Source: Streptomyces sp. NBC_01497
Lineage (GTDB): Bacteria; Actinomycetota; Actinomycetes; Streptomycetales; Streptomycetaceae
DNA length: 64,000 nucleotides
Direction of reading: 5' to 3'
Assembly: GCF_036250695.1 (NCBI RefSeq)
Contig: NZ_CP109427.1
Coordinates: 2,356,001 to 2,420,000 of the forward strand
Positions 1 to 9,339 of the stretch are shown piece by piece; position 1 is the stretch's first letter; the number at the start of each line of letters is the position of its first letter. The translations under genes and the position numbers were made by a program. The notes beneath the pieces are model-generated. The model was not told the DNA's origin, did not search any database, and saw only the letters and a list, made by a program, of their open reading frames with translations.

Positions 1-706
1 GGCGCTCCTGGCCGCCGCCGTGCAGCACCGGCACGGGGGTGTGGTCCCGGCCGAGCAGCAGGGCGCCGATGCCGTAGGGCCCGCCGATCTTGTGGGCGGA
101 GACGGTCATCGCGGCGCAGCCGGACGCGCCGAAGTCGAGCGGGCTCTGGCCGAAGGCCTGCACCGCGTCGGAGTGCAGCGGGATGCCGTACTCGCTCGCA
201 ACCGCCGCGAGCTCCGGGACCGGCAGCAGCGTGCCGATCTCGTTGTTGGCCCACATGACGGTGACCAGGGCGACGTCGAGGGGGTCGCGCTCGATGGCCT
301 CGCGCAGTGCCTCGGGGCTGACCCTGCCGTACCCGTCGACGGGCAGGTACTCGACGGTGGCGCCCTCGTGCTCGGCGAGCCAGTCGACGGTGTCGAGGAC
401 GGCATGGTGCTCGACGGGGCTGGAGAGCACCCGGGTCCTGGCGGGGTCGGCGGCGCGACGGGACCAGAACAGGCCCTTGACGGCGAGGTTGTCCGCCTCG
501 GTGCCCCCGGAGGTGAAGACGATCTCGCTGGGCCGGGCGCCGAGGGCGGCGCCGAGGCTCTCCCGCGCCTCCTCGACCGTGCGCCGGGCCCGGCGGCCCG
601 CCGCGTGCAGCGAGGAGGCGTTGCCGGTGAGGCCGAGCTGGGCGGTCATCGCCTCGATCGCCTCCGGCAGCATCGGAGTGGTCGCGGCGTGGTCGAGGTA
701 TGCCAT
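1..706 (-). CDS. Cysteine desulfurase, partial (C-terminus outside window)
   Basis: A PLP-dependent, NifS/IscS-type enzyme that takes sulfur from L-cysteine for Fe-S cluster or thiolated-tRNA synthesis. About 235 N-terminal residues are present. They begin [20 protein letters not shown], the usual N-terminus of this class-V aminotransferase family. [11 protein letters not shown] (cofactor phosphate binding), EHHAVLD and the Schiff-base lysine motif VSAHKIGGP follow in order, then HGGGQE at the window edge. The ATG at 706-704 is the only sensible start. The gene reads off the left edge, so the catalytic cysteine loop and C-terminus are not visible. Whether it serves tRNA thiolation or Fe-S assembly cannot be decided here. 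Confidence 0.93.
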   Translation of the reverse strand, partial: MAYLDHAATTPMLPEAIEAMTAQLGLTGNASSLHAAGRRARRTVEEARESLGAALGARPSEIVFTSGGTEADNLAVKGLFWSRRAADPARTRVLSSPVEHHAVLDTVDWLAEHEGATVEYLPVDGYGRVSPEALREAIERDPLDVALVTVMWANNEIGTLLPVPELAAVASEYGIPLHSDAVQAFGQSPLDFGASGCAAMTVSAHKIGGPYGIGALLLGRDHTPVPVLHGGGQER

Positions 707-874
707 GGTGCGCCTGATTCTACGAGCCGGGAAACGCTGCACGCGCATCGGTACCCAGTCAACCGGTGGCACACTCCGGTTCGTTCCTGCGGGTTCGCGG
801 GTGCGTGCGCCCCGCGTCCCGGCGGGCCGCCCGCGCCCCGCGCCAGGGACCGCGGACGCCCCCGTACGCGGTGG

Positions 875-1717
875 TCAGTCCTGCGGGCGCGGGGCGCGGG
901 CGAGCTGGCGGGACTGGGCCACCAGCCGGTCCGCGCTGTCCCACACCTCGGCGTCCTCCTCCAGGAAGCCGCCCGCGAGGTTGCGCGTGGCGAGAGTCAC
1001 CCGCAGGGGTCCCGGAGCCGGCCTCGCCCGTACGTGCACGGTGAGCTCGACGGTGGGCGTCCAGCCGCTGATGCCGAGGTCGAAGGCGGCGGGCGGCAGC
1101 GCGTCCACCGCGAGCAGCAGGGAGAGCGGGTCCGGCTGCCGGGCGTCCGCGAGCGAGAACCAGCCGCGCAGTTCGCCCGCGCCCGTGGGCCTGCCGACCG
1201 CCCAGCCGCTCGTCGCCGGGTCCATGCGGACGTCGAGCCGCTTGAGCAGCGTCGAGTCCCCGAAGGCGTCGGTGGGCCCGTCGGAGCTGCCGAAGCACTC
1301 TTCCGGCGGCGGCATCGCGGGCGGCTTGGCGCTGGTGCGCACGTCGTCGGTGAGGGCGTCGAGATCCCCGTAGGTGGCGAGGACGCGGACCCGCTCGACC
1401 TCGCTGCCGTCGTCCGCGAACTGCACGAGCGCGGCCTGACCGGTGGAGACGGTCCGCCCGGTGCGCACGGTCTCGGTCCTGATCTCGGCGGGTCCGGGAC
1501 GCGACGGCGTGAGGAAGTGGGCCGACACGGTGAACGGGTCGGGGTGTGGCAGCGCCCGGCCGAGGGCACGGCCGGCGACCGCGAGCACGTAACCGCCGTT
1601 GAGGGCGTGGAGGATGGACCAGCCCGGTGACAGCTCCGCCGCGAAAACGCCGGGCGAGCGCGGGGTGACAGCGGTGTCGCGGTCGAACTCGCTGTCCCCG
1701 GTGGATACCTGTGCCAT
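875..1717 (-). CDS. Acyl-CoA thioesterase family protein (double hot-dog, TesB-like)
   Basis: A 280-residue protein resembling the TesB-like/thioesterase-domain proteins common in actinobacteria, predicted to hydrolyse acyl-CoA thioesters in the cytoplasm. The first hot-dog half (residues about 15-120) has the helix segment GWSILHALNGGYVLAVAGRA and then TVSAHFLTPSRPGPAEIRTE, a typical 'hydration then beta sheet' pattern. The second half (about 150-270) contains LDVRMDPATSGW and the TVELTVHVRARPAPGPLRV strand, as expected of a duplicated hot-dog. The ATG at 1717 is near the start of the conserved region. The natural substrate is unknown. Confidence 0.8.
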   Translation of the reverse strand: MAQVSTGDSEFDRDTAVTPRSPGVFAAELSPGWSILHALNGGYVLAVAGRALGRALPHPDPFTVSAHFLTPSRPGPAEIRTETVRTGRTVSTGQAALVQFADDGSEVERVRVLATYGDLDALTDDVRTSAKPPAMPPPEECFGSSDGPTDAFGDSTLLKRLDVRMDPATSGWAVGRPTGAGELRGWFSLADARQPDPLSLLLAVDALPPAAFDLGISGWTPTVELTVHVRARPAPGPLRVTLATRNLAGGFLEEDAEVWDSADRLVAQSRQLARAPRPQD

Positions 1718-1790
1718 GGGCCCTACGGTACCGCTTGCTACTGACCGGTCGCTTAGGCCGGTCCCCCTCCGGCCCCGGCCCCGGCGGGGG

Positions 1791-2450
1791 TCAGGGCTCC
1801 TCGGTCGCCTCCGACCTGCGGTGCCAGGCCCGGGGCGCCCGCCAGTGGTAGCGCATGGCGAGCAGCCGGACGAGGAAGGCGACCAGCGCCGCGAGCGTGC
1901 CCGTGAGCGCGTTGAACGCGCCGAAGTGGATGCACGCGACGGTCAGGCCCGCCCCGACGATGGCGGGGACCGCGTACAGGTCACGGTCCCAGCGCAGCAG
2001 CGAGGGCACCTCGTTGGCGAGGACGTCCCGCAGCACACCGCCACCCACGGCCGTCGCGGTGCCGAGCGCCACGGACGCGGTGAGCCCGAGCCCGTACTCG
2101 TACGCCTTGGTGGTGCCGGTCACGCAGAACAGCCCGAGACCCGCGGCGTCGAACACGTACACCCCGGACTGGATCCGTTCGACCTGCGGGTGCAGGAAGA
2201 AGACCAGTCCGGCCGCGATGAAGGGGGTCACGAAGTACCCGAGGTCGGTGAAGGCGGCGGGCGGGACCGCGCCGATCATCAGGTCGCGAAAGAGCCCCCC
2301 GCCCAGTGCCGTGACCTCTGCGAGGACCGCCATGCCGAAGACGTCGAAGTTCTTGCGGACAGCGAGCAGGGCGCCGGAGATCGCGAAGACGAAGATCCCG
2401 ACGAGGTCGAGCACGTGCTGGACGGAGGGCCTGAACAGTTCGACTACCAC
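1791..2450 (-). CDS. Trimeric intracellular cation (TRIC) channel family / UPF0126 membrane protein
   Basis: About 219 residues with six to seven hydrophobic helices. Two internal repeats each carry the family hallmark: GGGLFRDLMIG in the first half and GGGVLRDVLANEVP in the second. Bacterial UPF0126 (YicG/TRIC-like) proteins form homotrimeric cation channels, though specific glycine or other solute transport roles have been suggested for some. The GTG at 2450 was chosen because the frame extends further upstream only as low-complexity Arg/Pro-rich sequence; family members start directly before the first helix (here VVELFRPSVQHVLDLVGIF). A weak RBS leaves the exact start uncertain. Confidence 0.85.
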   Translation of the reverse strand: MVVELFRPSVQHVLDLVGIFVFAISGALLAVRKNFDVFGMAVLAEVTALGGGLFRDLMIGAVPPAAFTDLGYFVTPFIAAGLVFFLHPQVERIQSGVYVFDAAGLGLFCVTGTTKAYEYGLGLTASVALGTATAVGGGVLRDVLANEVPSLLRWDRDLYAVPAIVGAGLTVACIHFGAFNALTGTLAALVAFLVRLLAMRYHWRAPRAWHRRSEATEEP

Positions 2451-2520
2451 CCGGCAATTCTGCCGGGTACCGCGAGGACCGCCCGCCGCCGCGTCACCGC
2501 GACGGCGGACAGCCCCGCGC

Positions 2521-3921
2521 TCACTCCTGCGAGGACTCGGGCTCGGCCTCGGGCTCGGCCTTGGGCTCAACCTTGGTCTTGGCCTCGGACTCAGCCTTCG
2601 GCGCGGCCTTGGACTCGGCCTTGGCTGCGGGCTCGGCCTTGGCTGCAGGCTCGGCCTTGGCTGCGGGCTCGGCCTCGACCTTCGCGGCCGGCTCGGACTC
2701 CGCCTTCGGCGCGGGCCCGGCCTCGGACCCGGCTACGGGCTCGACCTCGACCTTCGCCGCGGGCTCAGGCTTCGCCTTCGGCTCGGACGCGGGCTCGGGC
2801 GCGGACTTCTGCTCCGGCACGACCGGGATCTTCGCCGGGTCCGTGAGCAGCTTCACCGCGTCCTGCGGCTGCTGGTCGGGGGCGTTCTCCGGGTGGTGGC
2901 AGGCCGTACGGTGACCGGGCGCGAGCTCGATCAGCGGCGGCTCCAAGGTGCGGCACACCTCGGTCGCCTTCCAGCACCGCGTGTGGAAGCGGCAGCCGCT
3001 CGGCGGTGAGATCGGCGAAGGCACGTCGCCCTTGAGCAGGATGCGGTCGCTCTTGGCGCCGCGCCGCTTCGGGTCCGGCACTGGCACGGCCGACAGCAGC
3101 GCCTTGGTGTACGGGTGCATCGGCGAGGAGTAGAGCGCGTCGCGGTCGGCGATCTCCACGATCTTGCCGAGGTACATCACGGCGATGCGGTCGGAGACGT
3201 GCCGGATCACCGACAGGTCGTGCGCGATGATCACGTACGTGAGCCCGAGCTCGTCCTGGAGGTCGTCCAGCAGGTTCACGACCTGCGCCTGGATCGACAC
3301 GTCGAGCGCCGAGACCGGCTCGTCCGCGACGACCAGCTTCGGCTTGAGTGCGAGCGCGCGGGCGATCCCGATGCGCTGGCGCTGGCCGCCGGAGAACTCG
3401 TGCGGATACCGGTTGAAGTGCTCGGGGTTGAGCCCGACCAGCTCCAGCAGCCGCTGGACCTCCTTCTTCACGCCTCCCTCGGGCGTGACGCCCTGGAGCC
3501 GGAAGGGGGTGGCCACGATGCCGCCGACGGTGTGGCGCGGGTTCAGCGAGCCGTACGGGTCCTGGAAGATCATCTGCACGTCGCGGCGCATCGGCCGCAT
3601 CTGCCCCGCGGACAGGTGCGTGATGTCGCGGCCCTCGAACTCGACCTTTCCGCCGGTCGGTTCGAGCAGCCGGGTGACCAGCCGGCCCATGGTCGACTTG
3701 CCGCAGCCGGACTCGCCGACCACGCCCAGCGTCTCGCCCGGACGCACGTCGAAGGAGAGCCCGTCGACCGCCTGGACAGCGCCGACCTTGCGCTTCAGCA
3801 GACCCTTGGTGATCGGGAAGTGCTTGGCCAGGTCGGTGACCCGCAGCAGCGGCTCGGGTGAGGAGCCCGGCGCCGCGGCGGCCGGCTCCGCGTTCGTTGC
3901 CTGCTTCGTCGGTTCACTCAC
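2521..3921 (-). CDS. Oligopeptide/dipeptide ABC transporter, ATP-binding protein (DppF/OppF type) with long repetitive C-terminal tail
   Basis: A 466-residue ATPase, the second nucleotide-binding subunit of the peptide importer. Walker A is [13 protein letters not shown], the signature [15 protein letters not shown], and Walker [13 protein letters not shown]. The oligopeptide-transporter C-terminal domain follows, with the Cys-containing segment [17 protein letters not shown]. The GTG at 3921 overlaps the TGA of the upstream ATPase by 4 bp (3918-3921), so the two are translationally coupled. The last 120 or so residues are unusual for the family: a low-complexity acidic/basic tail rich in Ala, Lys, Glu and Pro with KAEPAA-like repeats, encoded by about 18-bp tandem DNA repeats near 2613-2672. 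Confidence 0.93.
   Translation of the reverse strand: MSEPTKQATNAEPAAAAPGSSPEPLLRVTDLAKHFPITKGLLKRKVGAVQAVDGLSFDVRPGETLGVVGESGCGKSTMGRLVTRLLEPTGGKVEFEGRDITHLSAGQMRPMRRDVQMIFQDPYGSLNPRHTVGGIVATPFRLQGVTPEGGVKKEVQRLLELVGLNPEHFNRYPHEFSGGQRQRIGIARALALKPKLVVADEPVSALDVSIQAQVVNLLDDLQDELGLTYVIIAHDLSVIRHVSDRIAVMYLGKIVEIADRDALYSSPMHPYTKALLSAVPVPDPKRRGAKSDRILLKGDVPSPISPPSGCRFHTRCWKATEVCRTLEPPLIELAPGHRTACHHPENAPDQQPQDAVKLLTDPAKIPVVPEQKSAPEPASEPKAKPEPAAKVEVEPVAGSEAGPAPKAESEPAAKVEAEPAAKAEPAAKAEPAAKAESKAAPKAESEAKTKVEPKAEPEAEPESSQE
2613..2672. repeat. Imperfect 18-bp tandem repeat inside the DppF tail
   Basis: Three near-identical copies of an 18-bp unit (consensus ggctgcgggctcggcctt on the plus strand) lie end to end, flanked by more decayed copies across 2530-2800. 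On the coding strand each copy encodes six residues of the KAEPAA type. The in-frame period means copy-number change would lengthen or shorten the tail without a frameshift. Confidence 0.8.
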
Positions 3922-5006
3922 AGCTTCGGCGCAATCTCTTCGATCCAGATCTTCTCGCGCTGCTCGGGTGTCATGTGGCACGCGGAGAAGTGGTCGCCGC
4001 CGGCCGCCATGAGCTCCGGCCGCTCGGTGCGGGTGATGTTGTCCTTCGGTATGTCGGCGTACGGGCAGCGGGGATGGAAGGCGCAGCCGGACGGGACGTT
4101 GATCAGGCTGGGCGGCGATCCCTTGACCGGCACGAGCCGGTCGGTCTGCTCGCGGTCGATGCGCGGCATCGACCCCAGCAGGCCCCACGTGTAGGGGTGC
4201 TGGGGACTCTCGAAGACCTTTTCCGACGTGCCGCGCTCGATGCACCGGCCCGCGTACATCACGAGCAGCCGGTCCGCGATCTCGGCGACGACGCCGAGGT
4301 CGTGGGTGATGATGACGACCGCGGACCCGAACTCCTTCTGCAGGTCGCGGATCAGGTCGAGGATCTGCGCCTGGACGGTCACGTCCAGGGCGGTCGTCGG
4401 CTCGTCCGCGATGAGCAGCTGCGGGTTGTTGACCAGCGCCATCGCGATCATGGCGCGCTGGCGCATACCGCCGGAGAACTGGTGCGGGTAGTCGCTGAAA
4501 CGCCGGGCCGGCTCGGGGATGCCGACCCGGTCGAGCATCTCGATCGCCCGCTTCTTCGCGGCCTTCTTGTCGACGTTGTTGTGGACGCGGTACGCCTCCA
4601 CGATCTGCGCGCCGACCGAGTAGTACGGGTGCAGCGCGGAGAGCGGGTCCTGGAAGATCATGGCCATCTTCTGGCCGCGCAGTTCCCGCACGCGCTGCTT
4701 GTCGGCAGCGATCAGCTCCTCCCCGTCGAGCCAGATCTCACCGGAGATCCGGGCCCGGTCGGAGGTGTGCAGCCCCATGATGCCGAGGGAGGTGACGGAC
4801 TTCCCGGAGCCGGACTCGCCGACGATGCCGAGGGTCTCGCCGGCCTTGAGGTCGAAGCTCACACCGTCGACGGACTTCACGAGGCCGTCGTCGGTGTCGA
4901 AGTGGATCTTCAGGTCGCGTACCGAGAGGAACTCCGACTCCCCGGTGGCCGCCACGGCTGGGGCCTTCTCGGCCGTCTGGGCGGCGTCCTTGTGCGTGTC
5001 GCTCAT
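3918..5006 (-). CDS. Oligopeptide/dipeptide ABC transporter, ATP-binding protein (DppD/OppD type)
   Basis: A 362-residue first ATPase of the importer. It shows Walker [12 protein letters not shown], signature [14 protein letters not shown] and Walker [15 protein letters not shown], then the oligo/dipeptide-specific C-terminal extension with the cysteine pattern [11 protein letters not shown]. In some Opp/Dpp ATPases such cysteines bind an Fe-S cluster. Its ATG at 5006 overlaps the TGA of the upstream permease by 4 bp (ATGA), and its own stop overlaps the next ATPase. It is the fourth gene of a tightly coupled five-gene operon. Confidence 0.95.
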   Translation of the reverse strand: MSDTHKDAAQTAEKAPAVAATGESEFLSVRDLKIHFDTDDGLVKSVDGVSFDLKAGETLGIVGESGSGKSVTSLGIMGLHTSDRARISGEIWLDGEELIAADKQRVRELRGQKMAMIFQDPLSALHPYYSVGAQIVEAYRVHNNVDKKAAKKRAIEMLDRVGIPEPARRFSDYPHQFSGGMRQRAMIAMALVNNPQLLIADEPTTALDVTVQAQILDLIRDLQKEFGSAVVIITHDLGVVAEIADRLLVMYAGRCIERGTSEKVFESPQHPYTWGLLGSMPRIDREQTDRLVPVKGSPPSLINVPSGCAFHPRCPYADIPKDNITRTERPELMAAGGDHFSACHMTPEQREKIWIEEIAPKL

Positions 5007-6013
5007 GAGAGCCTCACCCGGGGGTCGATCGCGGCGTACACGAGGTCCACCAGCAGATTGCAGACAACGATGAAGAAGGCGGTCAGCAGGGTCACGCCCA
5101 TGACGATCGGCAGGTCGTTGCCGGTGACGCCCTGGATGGCGTACGCCCCGAGTCCCTGGAAGGAGAACACCGACTCGGTGATGACGGCGCCGCCGAGCAG
5201 CAGCGCGAAGTCCATGCCGAAGATGGTGATGAGCGGGGTGAGCGCGGAACGCAGGCCGTGTCTGATGACGACCTTCCGCTCCACCAGGCCCTTGGCGCGC
5301 GCGGTCCTGATGTAGTCCTCACTCATGGTCTCCAGCATCCCGGCTCGGGTGAGCCGCGCGTAGAGAGCCGAGTAGAGGAACGCCAGGGAGACCCACGGCA
5401 GGATCAGGTTCCAGGCCCACTCACCGGGGTTCTGCGTGAACGGCACGTAGTGCACGTTCCATATCTGGAGCCAGTTGAAGCTGAACAGCGCCAGCAGCAC
5501 CAGACCGGTGAAGAACATCGGCAGCGAGACACCCATGAGCGAGATGCCCATGGCGAGGCGGTCCCAGATCGAGCCGCGCTTGAGCGCGGACAGGATGCCG
5601 GTCGCGACGCCGGTGACCAGCCAGATGACCGCGGCACCGATCGCCAGGGAGAAGGTGATCGGGGCGCGCTGCTCAATCTGCGGCCACACGGCCGTGTGGG
5701 TCTTGAAGGAGTATCCGAAGCAGGGCGCGGAGCAGTGCGCCGCGTCGGGACCGAACTTGTAGTCGGCACCGGCCACGAGGCCCTTGATGAAGTGCCAGTA
5801 CTGCTCGTAGATCGGCTCGTCGAGCCCCAGGTTCTTGATGACGGCCTTGATGACCGAGGGGTCGGGGCTCTTGCCGACGTACTGGGCGGCCATCGACTGG
5901 ATGGTCTGCCCGGCAGCACGGGGAAGGAGATAGAAGATCGCGAAGGTGACTGCGCTGACCACCAGCAGCAGCAATACCGCGGCGAAGACGCGTCGGATGA
6001 TGTACGCAGCCAC
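5003..6013 (-). CDS. Oligopeptide/dipeptide ABC transporter permease (DppB/OppB type)
   Basis: A 336-residue inner-membrane permease. The N-terminus MAAYIIRRVFAAVLLLLVVS is the standard first helix of DppB/OppB proteins. A periplasmic (extracytoplasmic) loop follows (about residues 40-115), then five more helices. The EAA coupling motif is visible as YIRTARAKGLVERKVVIRHG, where the permease docks on the ATPases. It sits between the lipoprotein gene and the ATPase genes, and its stop overlaps the next start by 4 bp. Permease of the first transmembrane type in an ABC peptide importer; the transported peptide is unknown. Confidence 0.95.
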   Translation of the reverse strand: MAAYIIRRVFAAVLLLLVVSAVTFAIFYLLPRAAGQTIQSMAAQYVGKSPDPSVIKAVIKNLGLDEPIYEQYWHFIKGLVAGADYKFGPDAAHCSAPCFGYSFKTHTAVWPQIEQRAPITFSLAIGAAVIWLVTGVATGILSALKRGSIWDRLAMGISLMGVSLPMFFTGLVLLALFSFNWLQIWNVHYVPFTQNPGEWAWNLILPWVSLAFLYSALYARLTRAGMLETMSEDYIRTARAKGLVERKVVIRHGLRSALTPLITIFGMDFALLLGGAVITESVFSFQGLGAYAIQGVTGNDLPIVMGVTLLTAFFIVVCNLLVDLVYAAIDPRVRLS

Positions 6014-6131
6014 AGCCGTGCGGCGTCGGACCGGCCGGACCGGGTGGGGCCCGGCCGGGCCGACGCCTTCACCTGCCTTTCAGGGAAAGCTTCGGAGCCT
6101 CCGGGGAGCGGTGACTCCCCGGAGGGGACTC

Positions 6132-7889
6132 CTACTTGGTCGAGGTCAGGGTCGTGTAGTCGTACATACCGAGGTACGCGGCGGTCACCTGGACGTTCGC
6201 CGCCGACGTCGGACGGTAGAGGAGGTTCTTCTTGTAGAAGAGCGGGACGATCGAGCCCTGCTTCATGATCATCTGGTCGATCTTGCCCCACTCGGCGTTA
6301 CGCGCGGTGTTGTCGACCGTCGCGATGGCCTTGTCGAACTCGGCGTTGATCGCCGGGTCGTTGAGCTCTTCGAGGTTCGTGCCGCCGGAGGGCTTGATGG
6401 CCCGGCCGTCGGAGATCTGGTCGAGGTAGCCGTAGCCGGTCGGCCAGTCGGCACCCCACGCCATCATCATCATTCCGGCGTTGTTCTTGTGGACCCAGTC
6501 CGGGACACCGGCGAAGTCCGTGAAGTACTTGCCGCTGGGGAAGGTCTTGATGTTGGCCGTGATACCGACCTTCTTCAGCGACTCCTGCAGCTGGGTCGCG
6601 GCCTGGACCTCGTCGGGACGGTCGGAGCGCGCGGTCAGCGTGGTGGAGAAGCCGTTCGGCTTGCCGCACTTGGCCAGGTACTGCTTGGCCTTGGCGACGT
6701 CACCCTTGTTGCCGGCGCTCGGGTACAGGTCGAACTTGTTGTACCCGGCGACGGTCGGCGGGATGACGGTCGTGGCCGGAACACCCTTGACCGAGCCACC
6801 GACGGCGTCGACCATGCCGGCCTTGTCGGTCGCGTACTGCACGGCGATGCGGCAGTTGACGTTGTCGAACGGCTTGACCTTGTTGTCCAGCGCCAGGAAC
6901 TGCTCGGCGCCGGCGTACGGGTTGTCCGTCTGCGCCTTCTCCTTGGGGTTGACCAGGAGCTTGGGCTGGGTCTTCGAGGCGACGCCGGTGCCCTGGATGT
7001 CGACGGTGGTGTCGTCGTTGATCAGGTGCTCGTCGATCGTCGTCTGGTTGACGTTGTACTTGAGGACGATCTTGTCCGGCTGGGCCTTGCGGATCGGGTC
7101 GCTCTTCGGGTCCCACTCGGGGTTTCGCACGAAGGTCGCGCCCGTGCTCTCGTTGAAGGACGAGAACTTGTAGGGGCCGGACGACTGGATCGCCTGCTGG
7201 TACGAGGCGCCCTTGTCGAGCTTCTGCTCCACCGGCGCGGTCTGCGAGAACGTCGCCAGGTAGTTCATGTCGGCGAACGGCTTGCTCAGGTGGAAGACGA
7301 TCGTCGAGGCGTCGGGCGTCTCGATCGACTTCAGGCCGTCGGGCGACTTGTCCTTGTAGGGACCCTTGTAGCCGCCGTCGGCGTCGAGGTACGTCTTGAA
7401 GTACGTCGGGCCGTTGGACAGGGCCTCGGGCGCGAAGTTGCTGCGCTCGATGGCGTACTTGACGTCCTTCGACGTGATCTCCGTGCCGTCCTGGAACTTC
7501 ACACCCTTGCGGATGTGGTATGTCCAGGTCTTGGCGTCGGCGCTGCCGGTGCCGGGGCCCGTCGCGAGGTCGGGCACGACCTGCAGGTTGGCCTTGCCCG
7601 GGACGGGCTTGAAGGTCATGAGCGTACGCGCGTAGAGGCGGGAGAAGTTCTGCACCCAGCCGTAGTACGTGTTGCCCGGGTCGAGCGAGTCGGGGGCGTT
7701 GGAGATCTCCGCCGTCACCGTCCCGCCCTTCTTGGACGTCGGGTTGGCCACGCCGTTGATCGCCGCGTCGGCCTTGCCGGTACCACCGCTGTTGCTGTTG
7801 TCGCTGGAGCCGCCGCCCCCGCAGGCCGAGGCGCCCAGTCCCAGCGCCAGCAGCGCTGAGATGGTCGCGACCGTCTTTCTCTTGTTCAT
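6132..7889 (-). CDS. Peptide ABC transporter substrate-binding lipoprotein (SBP family 5)
   Basis: A 585-residue extracytoplasmic binding protein. A basic N-terminus and hydrophobic stretch end at a lipobox (LGLGASAC, Cys 23), after which a Gly/Ser-rich linker tethers the protein to the membrane. The family-5 SBP core follows: DSLDPGNTYYGWVQNFSRLY, then TYHIRKGVKFQDGTEITSKD, which is highly characteristic of OppA/DppA-like proteins. The ATG at 7889 was chosen because the signal peptide starts there; the frame upstream is not conserved-looking. It lies between the two permease genes, matching the bldKA-B-C gene order. BldK imports a signalling peptide in S. coelicolor; whether this paralogous system does so is inference. 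Confidence 0.93.
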   Translation of the reverse strand: MNKRKTVATISALLALGLGASACGGGGSSDNSNSGGTGKADAAINGVANPTSKKGGTVTAEISNAPDSLDPGNTYYGWVQNFSRLYARTLMTFKPVPGKANLQVVPDLATGPGTGSADAKTWTYHIRKGVKFQDGTEITSKDVKYAIERSNFAPEALSNGPTYFKTYLDADGGYKGPYKDKSPDGLKSIETPDASTIVFHLSKPFADMNYLATFSQTAPVEQKLDKGASYQQAIQSSGPYKFSSFNESTGATFVRNPEWDPKSDPIRKAQPDKIVLKYNVNQTTIDEHLINDDTTVDIQGTGVASKTQPKLLVNPKEKAQTDNPYAGAEQFLALDNKVKPFDNVNCRIAVQYATDKAGMVDAVGGSVKGVPATTVIPPTVAGYNKFDLYPSAGNKGDVAKAKQYLAKCGKPNGFSTTLTARSDRPDEVQAATQLQESLKKVGITANIKTFPSGKYFTDFAGVPDWVHKNNAGMMMMAWGADWPTGYGYLDQISDGRAIKPSGGTNLEELNDPAINAEFDKAIATVDNTARNAEWGKIDQMIMKQGSIVPLFYKKNLLYRPTSAANVQVTAAYLGMYDYTTLTSTK

Positions 7890-7933
7890 CGTGAGGAGTT
7901 CCCCCCCAGTAGTCCGGTGCGGCACGGCCGCTC

Positions 7934-8932
7934 TTACTTGCCACGGGGGTCGAGTGCGTCGCGCAGCCCGTCCCCCAGCAGATTGAAGGCCAGAACGGTG
8001 ATGAAGATCGCTACACCGGGGATGACCATGAACATCGGGTCGACCTGGTACAGGTCGGTGGCCTGGTTCAGCATGCCGCCCCAGGAGGACTGCGGCGGTT
8101 CGATGCCGACGCCCAGGTAGCTGAGGGATGCCTCGAACAGGATGTTGGTGGGGATGAGCAGGGTCGCGTAGACCAGGATCGGCGCCACCAGGTTGGGCAG
8201 CAGCTCCCTGAACAGGATGAACGCGCCTCTGGCACCCAGCGATCGGGCCGCCTCGACGAACTCGCGCTCCCTCAGCGACAGCGTCTGCGCCCGCACGATG
8301 CGTCCCATGTACGGCCAGTTGAAGAATCCGATCACGAAGATCAGCACGGCGATCCTGAGGGTCAGACCGCTCAGCCCGAACGCCTTGCCCTGCAGCGTGG
8401 CGGAGATGGAGATCGCGAACAGCAGCAGCGGGAAGGCCAGGAACGTGTCCATGACCCGGCTGATGGTGGAGTCCACCCAGCCGCCGTAGAAGCCGGCGAC
8501 GACACCCATGATCACGCCGATCACCACGGACAGCAGCGTCGCGCCGCCCGCGACCAGCAGCGACACCCAGGAGCCGTCGAGGACCCGGGCCAGGATGTCA
8601 CGGCCCGTCTGCGGCTCGACGCCGAGCGGGTGGTGCCAGCTGATGCCGCCGAAGCCGCCCTTCGGTGCGAGCAGCACCGGGTCGACCAGGCTCTGGTGGA
8701 AGGCGTCGGGGTCGAGGCCGAACACGGACTGGATCGGCTTCGACAGGATGGCGACGAGGACCAGGAGCACCACGATGACACCGCCGGCCATCGCGACCTT
8801 GTCCCGCTTGAGGCGGGTCCACGCGATGCGGCCGAGTGAACGCCCCTCGATCTGCTTGCTCCCGGCGCCCGCGAGCACCGCCTCCGGCTGCACGCTCGCA
8901 GCAGACTTGGTGGTCTCTATTGGTGCCGTCAT
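7934..8932 (-). CDS. Oligopeptide/dipeptide ABC transporter permease (DppC/OppC type), first gene of operon
   Basis: A 332-residue permease. The N-terminal cytoplasmic segment contains SLGRIAWTRLKRDKVAMAGG, the standard OppC entry into the first helix, followed by a large loop and further helices. The EAA-type coupling motif is EFVEAARSLGARGAFILF, followed by RELLPNLVAPI. The ATG at 8932 has a purine-rich RBS (agaagagggg) upstream; in-frame codons further upstream reach into a promoter-like region and are unlikely to be coding. It is the first gene of the operon, followed 44 bp later by the lipoprotein gene. Confidence 0.94.
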   Translation of the reverse strand: MTAPIETTKSAASVQPEAVLAGAGSKQIEGRSLGRIAWTRLKRDKVAMAGGVIVVLLVLVAILSKPIQSVFGLDPDAFHQSLVDPVLLAPKGGFGGISWHHPLGVEPQTGRDILARVLDGSWVSLLVAGGATLLSVVIGVIMGVVAGFYGGWVDSTISRVMDTFLAFPLLLFAISISATLQGKAFGLSGLTLRIAVLIFVIGFFNWPYMGRIVRAQTLSLREREFVEAARSLGARGAFILFRELLPNLVAPILVYATLLIPTNILFEASLSYLGVGIEPPQSSWGGMLNQATDLYQVDPMFMVIPGVAIFITVLAFNLLGDGLRDALDPRGK

Positions 8933-9339
8933 TGCGCTGGGGACCCCTCTTCTCGGCCGATGGTGTCCGGCCACGACCGCCGCCATGGCGGAACTACGCC
9001 GCTGTGGCGGCCGATTCACTGATCAGCTTCTGATCATCATGATGCATGTGGCCCGTTGCGGTTTCCGGAGCGGGGACCGGTCCGGGCAGCGCGAGGAACG
9101 CTCCCGCAGGTTCGGGGCGCTGTGGTCCTTGGACCCTGTGCTGGTGGGAGTCTTCTGCGAGTCCTGGATCACCCGCCAGACCTGACGGGGAATGGTTGCC
9201 CAACCGTGATGCATCGCGCAGGGTTCCGTTATGCGGACGCTGGGTACTGCTCAGCGGATCTTTGGGACATCCCCGCCCAGGTCAACAGCGGTGCGGCGCA
9301 CGGGCGAAGAGGCCCGGACAAACGTCCCTGCGGGGCCGG
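8933..9339 (-). promoter_or_regulatory. Upstream region of the peptide-importer operon; no gene seen
   Basis: About 400 bp without a convincing gene, between the importer operon and the SseB-like gene transcribed towards it. The stretch 9010-9050 is locally AT-rich and contains overlapping TGATCA/ATCATGAT palindromic pieces. This is where the operon promoter and any operator should lie. I could not define -10/-35 boxes with confidence. Confidence 0.4.

Noticed and set aside
20..1630. Long plus-strand frames opposite the cysteine desulfurase and thioesterase genes
   Set aside because: They are mirror frames of genes with strong GC third-position bias, contain no family motifs and span gene boundaries.
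2561..2914. Small plus-strand frame with many AGSA repeats
   Set aside because: It is the complement of the repetitive DppF tail and has no RBS.
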